The notes: a model not told the origin generated them from the sequence alone. DNA of 64,000 nucleotides from Burkholderia sp. GAS332 (GCA_900142905.1 FSRV01000001.1:1054001-1118000), one strand, 5' to 3'. Numbered from the stretch's first letter, positions 36,389-47,016 are shown. Made by a program: numbers and translations.

Positions 36389-37614
36389 GCGTGGCGCTGC
36401 AACGCGTGGTCGTCACCGGCATGGGGATCGTGTCGTGCCTCGGCAATACGCTCGGCGAAGTATCCGGTGCGCTGCGCGCCGGCCGCTCGCGTATCGAGCG
36501 AATCGACGCGTGGCGTGAGCGCGGTTTTGGTTCGCAGGTGGCAGGCGTCGCCTCGGTCGCGCAGGAGCCGCCGTTCGAGCGCAAGCTCGAACGCTTCATG
36601 GGCGATACCGCGCGCTTTGCATGCCACGCCGCACGCAAAGCGATCGACGACGCCGGACTCGACCCTGCCGCACTGCGTTCGCCGCGCGCGGGGACGGTGA
36701 TCGGCTCGGGCGTCGGCACGATGTCGAGTTACGACGTGGCCATGGCGATTGCGAATGCCCGCGGCGTCGACAAAGTGCCGCCGTACACGGTCCCGCACGC
36801 GATGAGCAGCACCGCGTCGGCCAACGTCGCGCAGGTGTTCGGACTTGAAGGCGTGAGCTATTCGCCGTCGTCGGCGTGCACGACGTCGGCGCTCGCCATC
36901 GGCCAGGCGATGCAGCTGATACAGACCGGCCGCCAGCAGATTGTGCTGGCCGGCGGCAGCGAGGCGCTGCACGACAACATGACGCTGATGTTCGATTCGA
37001 TGGGCGCGCTGTCGCGCGGTTTCAACGACACGCCGCAGCACGCTTCGCGTCCCTACGATACGGCGCGCGACGGCTTCGTGATCGCTTCGGGCGGCGGCGT
37101 GCTGGTGCTCGAATCGCTCGATCACGCGTTGGCGCGCGGTGCGCGAATCTACGCCGAACTGACCGGCTTCGGCGACTGCACGGATGCCGCCGGTATGGTC
37201 GCGCCGCGTGCAGCCGGCATCGCGCGGGCGATGCGCGGCGCGCTGGGCGAAGCGGGCAAGCGCCCGGACTACATCAACACACACGCACCGTCGACACCGC
37301 TTGGCGATGTCGAGGAATTGCGCGCACTAATCGATGTATTTGGCAGCGACGTCCCCGCGTTCTCGTCGACTAAAGGCATGACCGGGCACCCGCTCGGCGC
37401 ATGCGGCGCGCACGAGGCGATCTACACGCTGCTGATGATGCGTGACGGTTTCATCGCGGGGACGGCGGGCATCGAAACGCCGGAGCCGGGCGTCGACGGC
37501 ATGCGGCTCGTGCGCACGACGCGCGACGCGCGCATCGGTACGGCGATGTCGATTTCATTCGGGTTCGGCGGCAGTTGCGCAAGCCTGATGTTTGAAGCGT
37601 GGCAGGGCGGTTGA
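36385..37614 (+). CDS. Third beta-ketoacyl-ACP synthase of the cluster
   Basis: A 409-residue FabB/F-like ketosynthase. Cys165 (SSACTTSALAIG), His in YINTHAPSTPLGD (Pro replaces the usual Gly after His-Ala) and His in TGHPLGACGAHE. All catalytic residues are present, so it looks active. The first E. coli-type clusters I know end with one KS at this spot, so this may be an additional enzyme with a distinct chain-length or starter role. It is the last gene of the overlapping run. Confidence 0.9.
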   Translation: MSVALQRVVVTGMGIVSCLGNTLGEVSGALRAGRSRIERIDAWRERGFGSQVAGVASVAQEPPFERKLERFMGDTARFACHAARKAIDDAGLDPAALRSPRAGTVIGSGVGTMSSYDVAMAIANARGVDKVPPYTVPHAMSSTASANVAQVFGLEGVSYSPSSACTTSALAIGQAMQLIQTGRQQIVLAGGSEALHDNMTLMFDSMGALSRGFNDTPQHASRPYDTARDGFVIASGGGVLVLESLDHALARGARIYAELTGFGDCTDAAGMVAPRAAGIARAMRGALGEAGKRPDYINTHAPSTPLGDVEELRALIDVFGSDVPAFSSTKGMTGHPLGACGAHEAIYTLLMMRDGFIAGTAGIETPEPGVDGMRLVRTTRDARIGTAMSISFGFGGSCASLMFEAWQGG

Positions 37615-37650
37615 AACGGCCACGATTTTGAAAAAACGAGGGCAATAAAA

Positions 37651-38073
37651 ATGAAAAAACGTTTTGTACTGGCTGCACTGGCGGTGGTGGTGCTGACACA
37701 GGCGGGATGCGCCACGGACGTGAAGTCGCTGCCGCTCGCGGCAGCCGGCGGCCAGTCGCGCGGTGGCGTGCCGGTCTATTTCGGCCAGCAGAGTCACCCG
37801 GCAGTGACAGCCAAGTTGGGCGACGTGTCCTACTCGGTGCGGATCGCGCGCAAGGTGTCGAGCCCGGAAGATGCCTGCCATGAAGCGCTTGCCGAAGCTG
37901 TGGAGAAGCTGCGCACGGCAGCCCGCGAACGCAACGCCAACGCCGTGATCGACGTATCGACGCGCTTTCATAGCACCGAGACCAACTCGTCGACCGACTT
38001 TACGTGCGGCGTGAGTCCCAGCGCTGCCGCGATCGCGGTGAGAGGCCAGCTCGTCGTGCTGGAAGCGAACTAA
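37651..38073 (+). CDS. Secreted excinuclease-like hypothetical protein, paralogue A
   Basis: A 140-residue protein with a signal peptide. The cleavage region VVLTQAGC has a possible but non-canonical lipobox (Gln at -3). The mature part has VPVYFGQQSHPAV, a CHEALAEAVEKLRTAARERNANAVIDV helix/strand unit and DFTCGVSPSAAAIAV. The next gene is a clear paralogue. Such proteins are often labelled excinuclease ABC subunit A by mistaken transfer; nothing here suggests DNA repair. The ANAVI...G..V pattern faintly recalls YbjQ/UPF0145 proteins. It lies 36 bp after the last KS and is probably cotranscribed. Confidence 0.75.
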   Translation: MKKRFVLAALAVVVLTQAGCATDVKSLPLAAAGGQSRGGVPVYFGQQSHPAVTAKLGDVSYSVRIARKVSSPEDACHEALAEAVEKLRTAARERNANAVIDVSTRFHSTETNSSTDFTCGVSPSAAAIAVRGQLVVLEAN

Positions 38074-38126
38074 GCCGAATCCAGTTTAGAACTCACTAGA
38101 GCAACAAAAACCACCAAGGAGTCTCA

Positions 38127-38570
38127 ATGAAACGCAATGTGCTGTTTGCCGCGCTGTTCGCTTCGCTCGCCACGCTGAGCGCTACGCAGGCTTTTGCCCG
38201 CGACACGGTCGCCAACTATCCGGTCGCGCCGGCGCTGCAAAGCGAACCGGGCAAGGTCGGTGACGACGTCGCGCTGTATTTCGCGGGGCAGCCGCATCCG
38301 GCCGTGGAGAAAACGATGGGTGAATTCGCGACCAACAAGAAGACCAACGCCTTCGGCAAGAGCGACCTGGAAGCGTGCCAGCACGTGTTCCTGTCGGCCG
38401 TGATCGAATTGCAGGAACGCGCGCGCAAGGAAGGCGGCAACGCGGTGATCAACATCAAGAGCAACTACAAGAACGAAGTGCGCGAGAGCGCGACGGAGTT
38501 CACGTGCGGTGCGGGTGCGGTGATCGCCGGTGTGGCGCTGAAGGGCGATGTGGTGACGCTGCGCAAGTAG
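38127..38570 (+). CDS. Secreted excinuclease-like hypothetical protein, paralogue B
   Basis: A 147-residue protein with a signal peptide cleaved at QAFA|RD. It is collinear with paralogue A: LYFAGQPHPAV, CQHVFLSAVIELQERARKEGGNAVINI, EFTCGAGAVIAGVALKGDVVTL. Two Cys are conserved between them and could form a disulfide. An AAGGAG site precedes the ATG. Function unknown; position suggests an envelope role linked to pigment deposition, which is inference only. Confidence 0.78.
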   Translation: MKRNVLFAALFASLATLSATQAFARDTVANYPVAPALQSEPGKVGDDVALYFAGQPHPAVEKTMGEFATNKKTNAFGKSDLEACQHVFLSAVIELQERARKEGGNAVINIKSNYKNEVRESATEFTCGAGAVIAGVALKGDVVTLRK

Positions 38571-38633
38571 TCACGCAATTAAGCGCGCTGTGATGCTTGC
38601 CAGGGCGATGGCCTGCCACCGCTCTGGCAAGAT

Positions 38634-39362
38634 TTAATCGGCCTTGATCGCCGCGACATTGACCAGCGTTTCACGACGCTTGCCAGGCTGTGGATGGGTC
38701 AGGCCGAGGCGTTCAAGCAGGCCGAAGTCTTTTGCGCGGCTCCACCAGAGATACGGCAGCGAGACGTTGCGCTGATCGAAGCGGAAACCGCCGCGGCGGA
38801 TCATGTCGAGGTAGCCGTCGGCGCTTTTCTGAACGTGCATGGGATGACGGAACAGCAGCCGGATCACCCACGATTTGATGTACGCGTCGGTGGATTCGGC
38901 GAACAGCAGGATGCCGCCTGGTTTGAGCACGCGGCGGAATTCGGCGAGCGCGCGGTCCTGCTCGACGAGATGGTGAAAGGTTTGATGGCAGAACACAATG
39001 TCGGCGCTGGCGTCGGGCAACGGCAATTGCGCGCAGTCGCCGTGCAGCACTTCGATATCGGCGAGCGTGTCGCGGCACGCGTTGGCAGCGTTGGCGGCAA
39101 GCGCCAGCGACGGTTCGTGGAAATCGACACCGACAATGCGGCGCGGCTTGAACGCCTCGGCGAGCAGGTGAAACGAGATGCCTTGCCCGCAGCCGACGTC
39201 GACGATGACCGGTGCGGCAGGCAAGGGCGCATCGATCAGGCGCTTGAGGTCGTTGATCGCGACCCGCAGCACATGATGTTCCCACGTATAGGTACGCAGG
39301 AACCAGATCCCGAAGGCCGTTTCCGGCACGAAAGGCACACTGGATGTTTCGGATGGCGACAC
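38634..39362 (-). CDS. SAM-dependent methyltransferase
   Basis: A 242-residue class I methyltransferase with motif I VIVDVGCGQGISFHLL, acidic motif II GVDFHE, and HGDCAQLPLPDASADIVFCHQTFHHL plus RVLKPGGILLFAES. No ATG fits; the GTG at 39362 (VSPSETSS) is chosen because GGGGAG lies seven bases upstream. It is divergent from the halogenase-like gene with only about 60 bp between. A methyltransferase is common in aryl polyene clusters, where it decorates the aryl head group, so it is taken as part of the pathway. Confidence 0.82.
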   Translation of the reverse strand: MSPSETSSVPFVPETAFGIWFLRTYTWEHHVLRVAINDLKRLIDAPLPAAPVIVDVGCGQGISFHLLAEAFKPRRIVGVDFHEPSLALAANAANACRDTLADIEVLHGDCAQLPLPDASADIVFCHQTFHHLVEQDRALAEFRRVLKPGGILLFAESTDAYIKSWVIRLLFRHPMHVQKSADGYLDMIRRGGFRFDQRNVSLPYLWWSRAKDFGLLERLGLTHPQPGKRRETLVNVAAIKAD

Positions 39363-39423
39363 GCTGGGCTCCCCGGCGAAATTCTGTTCTTGATGCGACG
39401 CGTAATTGTAACGAGAAGTAAGG

Positions 39424-40722
39424 ATGCAGCGTAATGCTGTTCCGGGCAAGCAAACGATTGAGGCAACCTTGAGTACACATTCATCAAAGCGAGTGACCGT
39501 CGACGTAGCGATCATCGGCGCCGGTCCGGCAGGCGCCGTCGCGGCGGCGCTCTTGCGTAAAGCGGGCCGCTCGGTGCTGGTGCTGGAGCGCCAGCATTTT
39601 CCACGCTTCTCGATCGGCGAAAGTCTGCTGCCGCAAAGCATGGCCTACCTCGAAGAGGCCGGCATGCTGCAGGCGGTGATTGAAGCCGGTTTCCAGTACA
39701 AAAACGGCGCGCATTTCATTCACCGCGGCCAGTCGTCGGCGTTCGATTTCCGCGACAAGCATTCGCCGGGATGGGGCACTACGTACCAGGTCGAGCGCGC
39801 GGTGTTCGACGATATTCTGATTCGCTGCGCAGCAGAACAGGGCGCCGACGTGCGCTTCGGTCACACGGTCCGCGCGATGCACCCTGCCGGGACGGACACC
39901 AAGCCGGTGCTCGACGTGATCGACGAAGCGGACAACGCCTATGAAGTCGAAGCGCATTTCGTGTTCGATGCAAGCGGCTTTGGCCGTGTGCTGCCGCGCT
40001 TGCTGAATCTCGAAGCGCCCACGCGCATGCCGACACGCGCCGCAATCTTCTCGCATGTGCAGGATGGTATTCCGGCCGGCGCGACCGATCGCAACAAGAT
40101 CTGCGTGGCGACCCACCCGGAGCGCCGCGACGTGTGGTTCTGGATGATTCCGCTGGCGGGCGGCCGTTCGTCGGTGGGGTGCGTGGCCGAGGCCAGTTTC
40201 CTCGATGTACCGGAAGCCGAACGCGACGCGAAACTGCGTACGCTGATTCAGCAGGAGCCGACCCTCGGTCCATTGATCGGCAAGGCGCCGTTCCTGATGC
40301 CGGTACGTCACATCGGTGGGTACGCGGCGAATGTCGAACGTTTGCATGGCCCCGGCTATGCGTTGCTCGGTAATGCGGGCGAATTTCTCGATCCGGTGTT
40401 CTCGTCCGGCGTGACGATTGCGCTGCGTTCCGCGCATCTCGCGGTGCAAACGTTGAACCGGCAACTGGAGGGCGAGCAGGTCGACTGGTCGGCCGCTTAC
40501 GACGTGCCGCTGCGTAAGGGGATCGATACGTTCCGCGCCTTTGTCGAGCGCTGGTACACGGGCGAGTTGCAGGACATCATTTTCTATCCGCACCAGACGC
40601 CGTCAATTCGCCGCATGATCAGCGCGGTGCTGGCGGGGTACGCGTGGGATGAATCGAATCCGTATGTGGCCGATCCGGTGCGCCGTCTGAATGCGTTGCA
40701 CGATGTGTGCACCCACCATTGA
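39424..40722 (+). CDS. FAD-dependent oxidoreductase of the halogenase-like family
   Basis: A 432-residue flavoprotein. Dinucleotide motif GAGPAGAVAA begins at Gly32 and GESLLPQSM follows. Lys93 lies in GFQYKNGAHF, the halogenase-type motif WFWMIP (WxWxIP) at 238-243, and FLDPVFSSGV near 322. These are hallmarks of flavin-dependent halogenases, but related reductases and hydroxylases share some of them. Brominated or hydroxylated polyene heads are known from xanthomonadins, so head-group modification is a reasonable role. A TTG at 39469 with GAGG six bases upstream is an alternative start. Confidence 0.82.
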   Translation: MQRNAVPGKQTIEATLSTHSSKRVTVDVAIIGAGPAGAVAAALLRKAGRSVLVLERQHFPRFSIGESLLPQSMAYLEEAGMLQAVIEAGFQYKNGAHFIHRGQSSAFDFRDKHSPGWGTTYQVERAVFDDILIRCAAEQGADVRFGHTVRAMHPAGTDTKPVLDVIDEADNAYEVEAHFVFDASGFGRVLPRLLNLEAPTRMPTRAAIFSHVQDGIPAGATDRNKICVATHPERRDVWFWMIPLAGGRSSVGCVAEASFLDVPEAERDAKLRTLIQQEPTLGPLIGKAPFLMPVRHIGGYAANVERLHGPGYALLGNAGEFLDPVFSSGVTIALRSAHLAVQTLNRQLEGEQVDWSAAYDVPLRKGIDTFRAFVERWYTGELQDIIFYPHQTPSIRRMISAVLAGYAWDESNPYVADPVRRLNALHDVCTHH

Positions 40723-40747
40723 TCGGGCTGTACGGCACGAGTAAATA

Positions 40748-40781
40748 AAAAACGGCGCTTCTTTCACGAAGCGCCGTTTTT
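40748..40781. terminator. Bidirectional terminator between the pigment and purine operons
   Basis: Fourteen-base-pair stem AAAAACGGCGCTTC/GAAGCGCCGTTTTT with a 6-nt loop; A and T runs serve both strands. It ends the flavoprotein gene (+) and the guaD operon (-). Confidence 0.9.
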
Positions 40782-40825
40782 ATTCGATCGCCTGAATCAG
40801 ATCAGGCGTCAGCTCGGAAATCCAC

Positions 40826-42172
40826 TCAAGCTGCGATTTTCGCCACACGCGGTGCAGACTGACGCACGTCGTCGCGACGATGCACGCGCTTGCCCGCGGC
40901 ATACGTTTCGTAGATCGCGCGGTCGTCGCCGAGCAGCGCGAACGCGAACAGCAGTTCTTCGAGCGACTCGGTGCGTGCGGTACGGCGCGCGAGCAGCGGC
41001 GTGGCTTGCGGATCGAGCACAACGAAGTCGGCTTCCGACTTCGGCTTCAACGTGCCGACCTTGTCGGCCAGATCCAGTGCTTCGGCCGCGCCCGCCGTGG
41101 CGAGATAGAACATCCGCGTGGCCGTCAGATGATGGCCTGTCAGACGCGCCACCTTGTGCGCTTCGTTCATTGTTTGCAGCATCGAGAACGACGTGCCGCC
41201 GCCGACGTCCGTCGCCAGCGCGATCGGCATGCCGGCTTCGTCGGCCTTGTCGAAGTCGAACAGGCCGCTGCCGAGGAACAGGTTCGAGGTCGGGCAGTGC
41301 GAGGCGACCGTGCCGGTTTGCGCCATGCGCTTGCGGTCTTCCTCGTCGAGGTAGATGCAATGGCCGTACACCGCGCGGCGGCGCAGCAGGCCGTAGTGAT
41401 CGTAAATGTCCAGATAGCTGCGGTGGCCTGGGAACAGATCGGCGACCCATTTCACTTCGTCGGTATTCTCGGCGACGTGGCTCTGGATGAAGATGTCCGG
41501 ATGTTTGCCGGCCAGCACGCCGCACGCTTCGAGTTGCGCTTCGGTCGAGGTCGGCGCGAAACGCGGCGTGAGCGCGTACATCTGGCGGCCACGGTTGTGC
41601 CAACGTCCGATCAACTCGGCGCTGTCGTCATAACCCGATTGCGCGGTGTCGCGCAGAAACTCGGGGCAGTTGCGGTCCATCAGCACCTTGCCGGCCACCA
41701 TGCGCAGATTGCGCGCTTCGCTCTCGGTGAAGAGGGCGTCGGCCGATTCCTTGTGGACCGTGCAATACACGAGCGCGGTGGTCGTGCCGCACGCCAGCAG
41801 TTCTTCGACGAAGAAGCTCGCCGTATCGCGCGCGTAGGCCGGATCGGTGAAGCGGCGTTCGGTCGGGAACGTGTACGTGTCGAGCCACGGCAGCAGACCC
41901 GGCGCCGGTGAGGCGATCATGTCGGTCTGCGGATAGTGAATGTGCGTGTCGATGAAACCCGGCACGATCAGCTTGTCGCGCATCTCCTGCACCTGGGTGC
42001 CCGGCGCGAGTTGCGACGCGAGCGCGGCATACGGGCCCGCTGCGACCACATGGCCGTCTTCGACGATCAGCAGGCCGTCCTCGTTGAAGACTGCCGCGTT
42101 GGGCGATTGCGCAGGGTCGCCGTTGAAGGTCAGCAGTTGTGCGCGGAATGCTGATTGTGTCGATTGAGTCAT
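40826..42172 (-). CDS. guaD: Guanine deaminase
   Basis: A 448-residue amidohydrolase converting guanine to xanthine. The zinc motif PGFIDTHIHYPQTD, the HVAEN segment, GHCIYLDEED and the metal Asp in ALATDVGGGTSFSM are all present. It is the last gene of a minus-strand purine operon and feeds xanthine to the dehydrogenase encoded upstream. Confidence 0.94.
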   Translation of the reverse strand: MTQSTQSAFRAQLLTFNGDPAQSPNAAVFNEDGLLIVEDGHVVAAGPYAALASQLAPGTQVQEMRDKLIVPGFIDTHIHYPQTDMIASPAPGLLPWLDTYTFPTERRFTDPAYARDTASFFVEELLACGTTTALVYCTVHKESADALFTESEARNLRMVAGKVLMDRNCPEFLRDTAQSGYDDSAELIGRWHNRGRQMYALTPRFAPTSTEAQLEACGVLAGKHPDIFIQSHVAENTDEVKWVADLFPGHRSYLDIYDHYGLLRRRAVYGHCIYLDEEDRKRMAQTGTVASHCPTSNLFLGSGLFDFDKADEAGMPIALATDVGGGTSFSMLQTMNEAHKVARLTGHHLTATRMFYLATAGAAEALDLADKVGTLKPKSEADFVVLDPQATPLLARRTARTESLEELLFAFALLGDDRAIYETYAAGKRVHRRDDVRQSAPRVAKIAA

Positions 42173-42278
42173 GGAAAAACCGTCTCCGTATTTGTGAGGA
42201 GCTAAACAGCGCAGACGGCGGCTTTACTCTGGGTCTGAAACGAACCCGTGCCGCCGCCGGCTGCTATTCATTGGCCCG

Positions 42279-43337
<1,059 letters not shown>

Positions 43338-43427
43338 TCAGCAGTTCGTTGGAGTCGGTTCGCGCCGGATGCGGGATGCAGGGCTGAATGCAATCGCTTT
43401 GGGGCAGCAGGTCGATTGTGCGGCAAA

Positions 43428-44441
43428 TCAGACCGTCTGCGCTGCATGCGCGCCCGCATTCGCCTCCACAGCCTGCAACACCTGGGCGGCCGCCGAGATC
43501 GCGATGATCTCCGGCGACTTGTCGACGATACCGTCGACCCCTAGCGGGCACTTCATCCGCGCAATCTGCGACGGATCGATGCCGCGCGCGGCCAGCCGAT
43601 GTTCGAACTGCTTGCGCTTGCTGTGCGAGCCGATCATGCCGAAGAACGCGAAATCGCCACGCCGCAGAATGCGCTCCGCCAACTCGAGATCGAGCGCATG
43701 GTTGTGCGTCATCACGATGAAGTACGTGTGTGGCGCGGCTTGGTCGATGGCTTCGTCGGGCGCGTCGTTCGGATCGATTTTCACGTTCGGCGCATGCAGC
43801 GTTTCCGGGGGCGGAAACTGCGCGTCGCGTTCGTCGACCCAGCGCACGACGCAGGGCAGCGTGGCGAGCACGCGAACCAGCGCGGCGCCCACGTGGCCGG
43901 CGCCGAACAGCACGACCTGGAAGTCGCCTGGCGCGATGGTTTCGGTGAGCAGCGCGCCGCTGTCGTCGAAGCCGGCGCCGTCCCACAGCAGGCAGTCGGT
44001 GGCATCGACACCCGGTTCGGGGTCGGACAGCATCACCGCATCCGGTGCGGGGCCGAATGATACGCTACGCACCGTCGAAAGGCCCGCGGCCACGCGTTTC
44101 GCGAGTGACGTAATCCAGCCGAGGTCGCCGATGTCGAGGCGCTCAAAGGCGACAATCACGGCGCCGCCACAGCATTGGCCGAGGCTTGGGCCAAGCGCGA
44201 AGCGTTCGAGGCGGCGCATATGCGGTGAGCGCATGCCGTCGCGCAGCACCTGGCGTGCGGTCTCGATGGCTTTCCATTCGAGGTGTCCGCCGCCAATCGT
44301 GTGCTTGGCCGAATCACGCGTGACGATCATCTTGGTGCCGGCTTCGCGGGGCGCCGAACCTTCGACGCGCGCGACCGTCACCAGCACGACGGCGTCGCCG
44401 TGCGCGAGCAGTTGTTGCAGGTCAGGTAGCCAGGCTTGCAT
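43428..44441 (-). CDS. xdhC: Xanthine dehydrogenase accessory protein XdhC
   Basis: A 337-residue molybdenum-cofactor insertion/sulfuration chaperone. The N-terminal XdhC/CoxI domain has VTVARVEGSAPREAGTKMIV and the conserved Cys pair QCCGGAV. The C-terminal Rossmann domain has VVLFGAGHVGAALV and FFGMIGSHSKRKQFEHRL. The ATG at 44441 is preferred since GGAGAA lies eight bases upstream; another ATG is five codons earlier. It follows xdhB. Confidence 0.94.
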   Translation of the reverse strand: MQAWLPDLQQLLAHGDAVVLVTVARVEGSAPREAGTKMIVTRDSAKHTIGGGHLEWKAIETARQVLRDGMRSPHMRRLERFALGPSLGQCCGGAVIVAFERLDIGDLGWITSLAKRVAAGLSTVRSVSFGPAPDAVMLSDPEPGVDATDCLLWDGAGFDDSGALLTETIAPGDFQVVLFGAGHVGAALVRVLATLPCVVRWVDERDAQFPPPETLHAPNVKIDPNDAPDEAIDQAAPHTYFIVMTHNHALDLELAERILRRGDFAFFGMIGSHSKRKQFEHRLAARGIDPSQIARMKCPLGVDGIVDKSPEIIAISAAAQVLQAVEANAGAHAAQTV

Positions 44442-44568
44442 CCGGCGGTTCTCCATACGTGGCCGCGCGGGGTGTCCGTGCGGCCGGTTGAGTGCGGCGG
44501 GACGCGTTCGTGTCGCGTCGCGCCGTTGCTTAAAGTCGCTTAACGTTGTTCAACGTTTCGTCAAGTTG

Positions 44569-47016
44569 CTAAATCGGTGTGGTGGCGGCTGTGGCTGTGA
44601 CGGCCGCTTCCGTTGGTTGTTCGGCCGGTTGTCCTGTCGCGGGTTCCGTCGTCGTCCCAGGCAATTGCAACGCGTCCAGCGCATCGAGAATCGCTTCGGG
44701 CGTGGCCGGCGCGCGCAACGCTGGCGCATTGTCCGCGTCCGGCACCGCTGCCGCGATCGCGTCACGAATCGCGAGGAACACCGAGAACGGCAGCAGCAGC
44801 GGCGGCTCGCCGACGGCCTTCGAATGGAACACGGTCGGCTCGGCGTTCTGATTCTGATAAAGCTGCACGTGGAACGCCGCGGGGGTATCGCTGACGGCGG
44901 GAATCTTGTACGTCGACGGCGCGTGAGTCATCAGGCGGCCATCGCGGTTCCACCACAATTCTTCCGTGGTGAGCCAGCCCATGCCCTGGATGAAGCCACC
45001 TTCCACCTGGCCGATATCGATCGCCGGATTGATCGATTGACCAGCGTCGTGCAGGACATCCGCGCGCACCAGTTTCCATTCGCCGGTCAGCGTGTCGATC
45101 ACCACTTCCGACACCGCCGCGCCGTACGCAAAGTAATAAAACGGGTGACCGGTCAGCGTTTTCGCATCCCAGTGCACTTTCGGCGTCGTATAGAACCCGT
45201 CCGACCACAACTGCACGCGAGCAAGATACGCTGCGGCGACCAGTTGCTCGAACGGCATCGCACCGCCGTTCGCCGATACTTCACTGTTGGCGAATTCCAC
45301 CGCGTCTGCGGTGCCGCCGAGTTGCTTCGCCGCGAGTTGGGCGAGCCGGTCGCGAATGGTCCGGGCAGCGGCTTCGGCGGCTTTGCCGTTCAGGTCACTG
45401 CCGGTTGAAGCGGCGGTTGCCGACGTGTTGGCGATCTTAGACGTATCGGTCGCGGTCACGCGCACGCGCGAAAGCGGCAAGCCGAGCTGGTTCGCGACGA
45501 CTTGTGCGACTTTCGTATTGAGCCCCTGGCCCATTTCGGTGCCGCCGTGATTGACGAGTACCGAGCCGTCTTTGTACACGTGCACCAGTGCGCCGGCCTG
45601 ATTCAGGAACGGCACGTTGAACGAGATGCCGAATTTCACCGGCGAGAACGCGAGGCCGCGTTTGAGTACCGGACTGGTTGCATTGAACGTGGCGATCGCT
45701 TTGCGGCGTGCGCGGTAGTCGCTGGTTTCAAGCAACTGATCAGTCAGCGGCGCGATGATGTTGTCTTCGACGCGTTGTCCGTAGGGTGTCGTGTCGCGTT
45801 CGCCGATGCCGTAGTAGTTGGCGAGCCGCACATCGAGCGGATCGCACTTCAATTGACGCGCGATGCTGTCGACCATCACTTCCATGACCAGCGCGCCTTG
45901 CGGGCCGCCGAAGCCGCGAAACGCGGTGTTCGACTGCGTGTTGGTCTTGCAGCACAGCGCGACGATGTCGACGTCGGACAGGTAGTACGCATTGTCGAAG
46001 TGGCAGACCGCACGTGTGGCGACCGCACCGGACAGGTCCGCGGAATAGCCGGCTCTCAAAGCGATTTCGACGCGCGCGCCGAGAATGCGGCCGCTATCGT
46101 CGAAGCCTGCTTCGTACTCGTAGACCGCGTCGTGGCGCTTGCCGGTGATCATGAAATCGTCGTCACGATCGGCGCGCAGTTTGACCGGACGGCGCAGCAG
46201 TTTCGCCGCCAACGACGCCACGCACGCGAACACCGCCGATTGCGATTCCTTACCGCCGAAGCCGCCACCCATCCGCCGGCATTCGCACACGACGTTGTGC
46301 GCCGGCCAGCCGAGCATATGCGCGACGACCTGCTGCATTTCGCTCGGATGCTGCGTCGAACTGTAGACGAGCATGCCGTCCATTTCCTTCGGCACGGCGT
46401 AGGCGATCTGGCCTTCGAGATAAAACTGTTCCTGGCCGCCGACTTCGAACGTGCCGTGGATTTTATGCGGCGCGGCGGCGATTTTTGCGTCGGGGTCACC
46501 GCGCTTCAGATGCAGCGGCGGCAGGACGTACTGTTTATTGGCTTTCGCTTCGGCGGGCGTGAGGACGACTTCGAGCGGTTCATAGCGCACGACGTCATCG
46601 CTTTTAGCCAGCGCTGCGGCGCGGCGCGCGAGCTCATGAGTTTCGGCGATCACCGCGAACACCGGTTGACCGAGATACAGCACTTCGTCGACGGCGAGAA
46701 TCGGATCGTCGTGCAGCACCGGGCCGCAGTTGTTCTCGCCGGGGATGTCTTCAGCGGTTAGCACCGCGATCACACCGGGTGCTTTTCTTACGGCGTCGAG
46801 ATCGAGCGATACGATCCGTGCGTGTGCGTGCCGCGACAACCCAAGCGCCGCGTGCAGCGTGCCTTGCAATTCAGGGACGTCGTCGGTGTAGGTGGCTTCG
46901 CCGCTCACATGCAGCGTGGCGGATTCGTGCGGCAACGACACGCCGATCGCCGTCTCATTGTCCTGAGCCACGGCGCGCTGTGCAGCATGTTCGACGAAAG
47001 CATCAGTCCGGTTCAT
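44569..47016 (-). CDS. xdhB: Xanthine dehydrogenase, molybdopterin-binding large subunit
   Basis: An 815-residue large subunit. It has the a/b hammerhead start GEATYTDDVPEL, GGQEQFYLEGQIAYA, the cofactor segment GGGFGGKESQ, FRGFGGPQG, and the C-terminal Glu region KAVGEPPLLL. Together with XdhA it oxidises hypoxanthine and xanthine to urate. Its ATG overlaps the xdhA stop (TGATG), with AGGAG upstream. A Thr/Ala/Pro-rich tail of about 35 residues follows the domain. Confidence 0.95.
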   Translation of the reverse strand: MNRTDAFVEHAAQRAVAQDNETAIGVSLPHESATLHVSGEATYTDDVPELQGTLHAALGLSRHAHARIVSLDLDAVRKAPGVIAVLTAEDIPGENNCGPVLHDDPILAVDEVLYLGQPVFAVIAETHELARRAAALAKSDDVVRYEPLEVVLTPAEAKANKQYVLPPLHLKRGDPDAKIAAAPHKIHGTFEVGGQEQFYLEGQIAYAVPKEMDGMLVYSSTQHPSEMQQVVAHMLGWPAHNVVCECRRMGGGFGGKESQSAVFACVASLAAKLLRRPVKLRADRDDDFMITGKRHDAVYEYEAGFDDSGRILGARVEIALRAGYSADLSGAVATRAVCHFDNAYYLSDVDIVALCCKTNTQSNTAFRGFGGPQGALVMEVMVDSIARQLKCDPLDVRLANYYGIGERDTTPYGQRVEDNIIAPLTDQLLETSDYRARRKAIATFNATSPVLKRGLAFSPVKFGISFNVPFLNQAGALVHVYKDGSVLVNHGGTEMGQGLNTKVAQVVANQLGLPLSRVRVTATDTSKIANTSATAASTGSDLNGKAAEAAARTIRDRLAQLAAKQLGGTADAVEFANSEVSANGGAMPFEQLVAAAYLARVQLWSDGFYTTPKVHWDAKTLTGHPFYYFAYGAAVSEVVIDTLTGEWKLVRADVLHDAGQSINPAIDIGQVEGGFIQGMGWLTTEELWWNRDGRLMTHAPSTYKIPAVSDTPAAFHVQLYQNQNAEPTVFHSKAVGEPPLLLPFSVFLAIRDAIAAAVPDADNAPALRAPATPEAILDALDALQLPGTTTEPATGQPAEQPTEAAVTATAATTPI

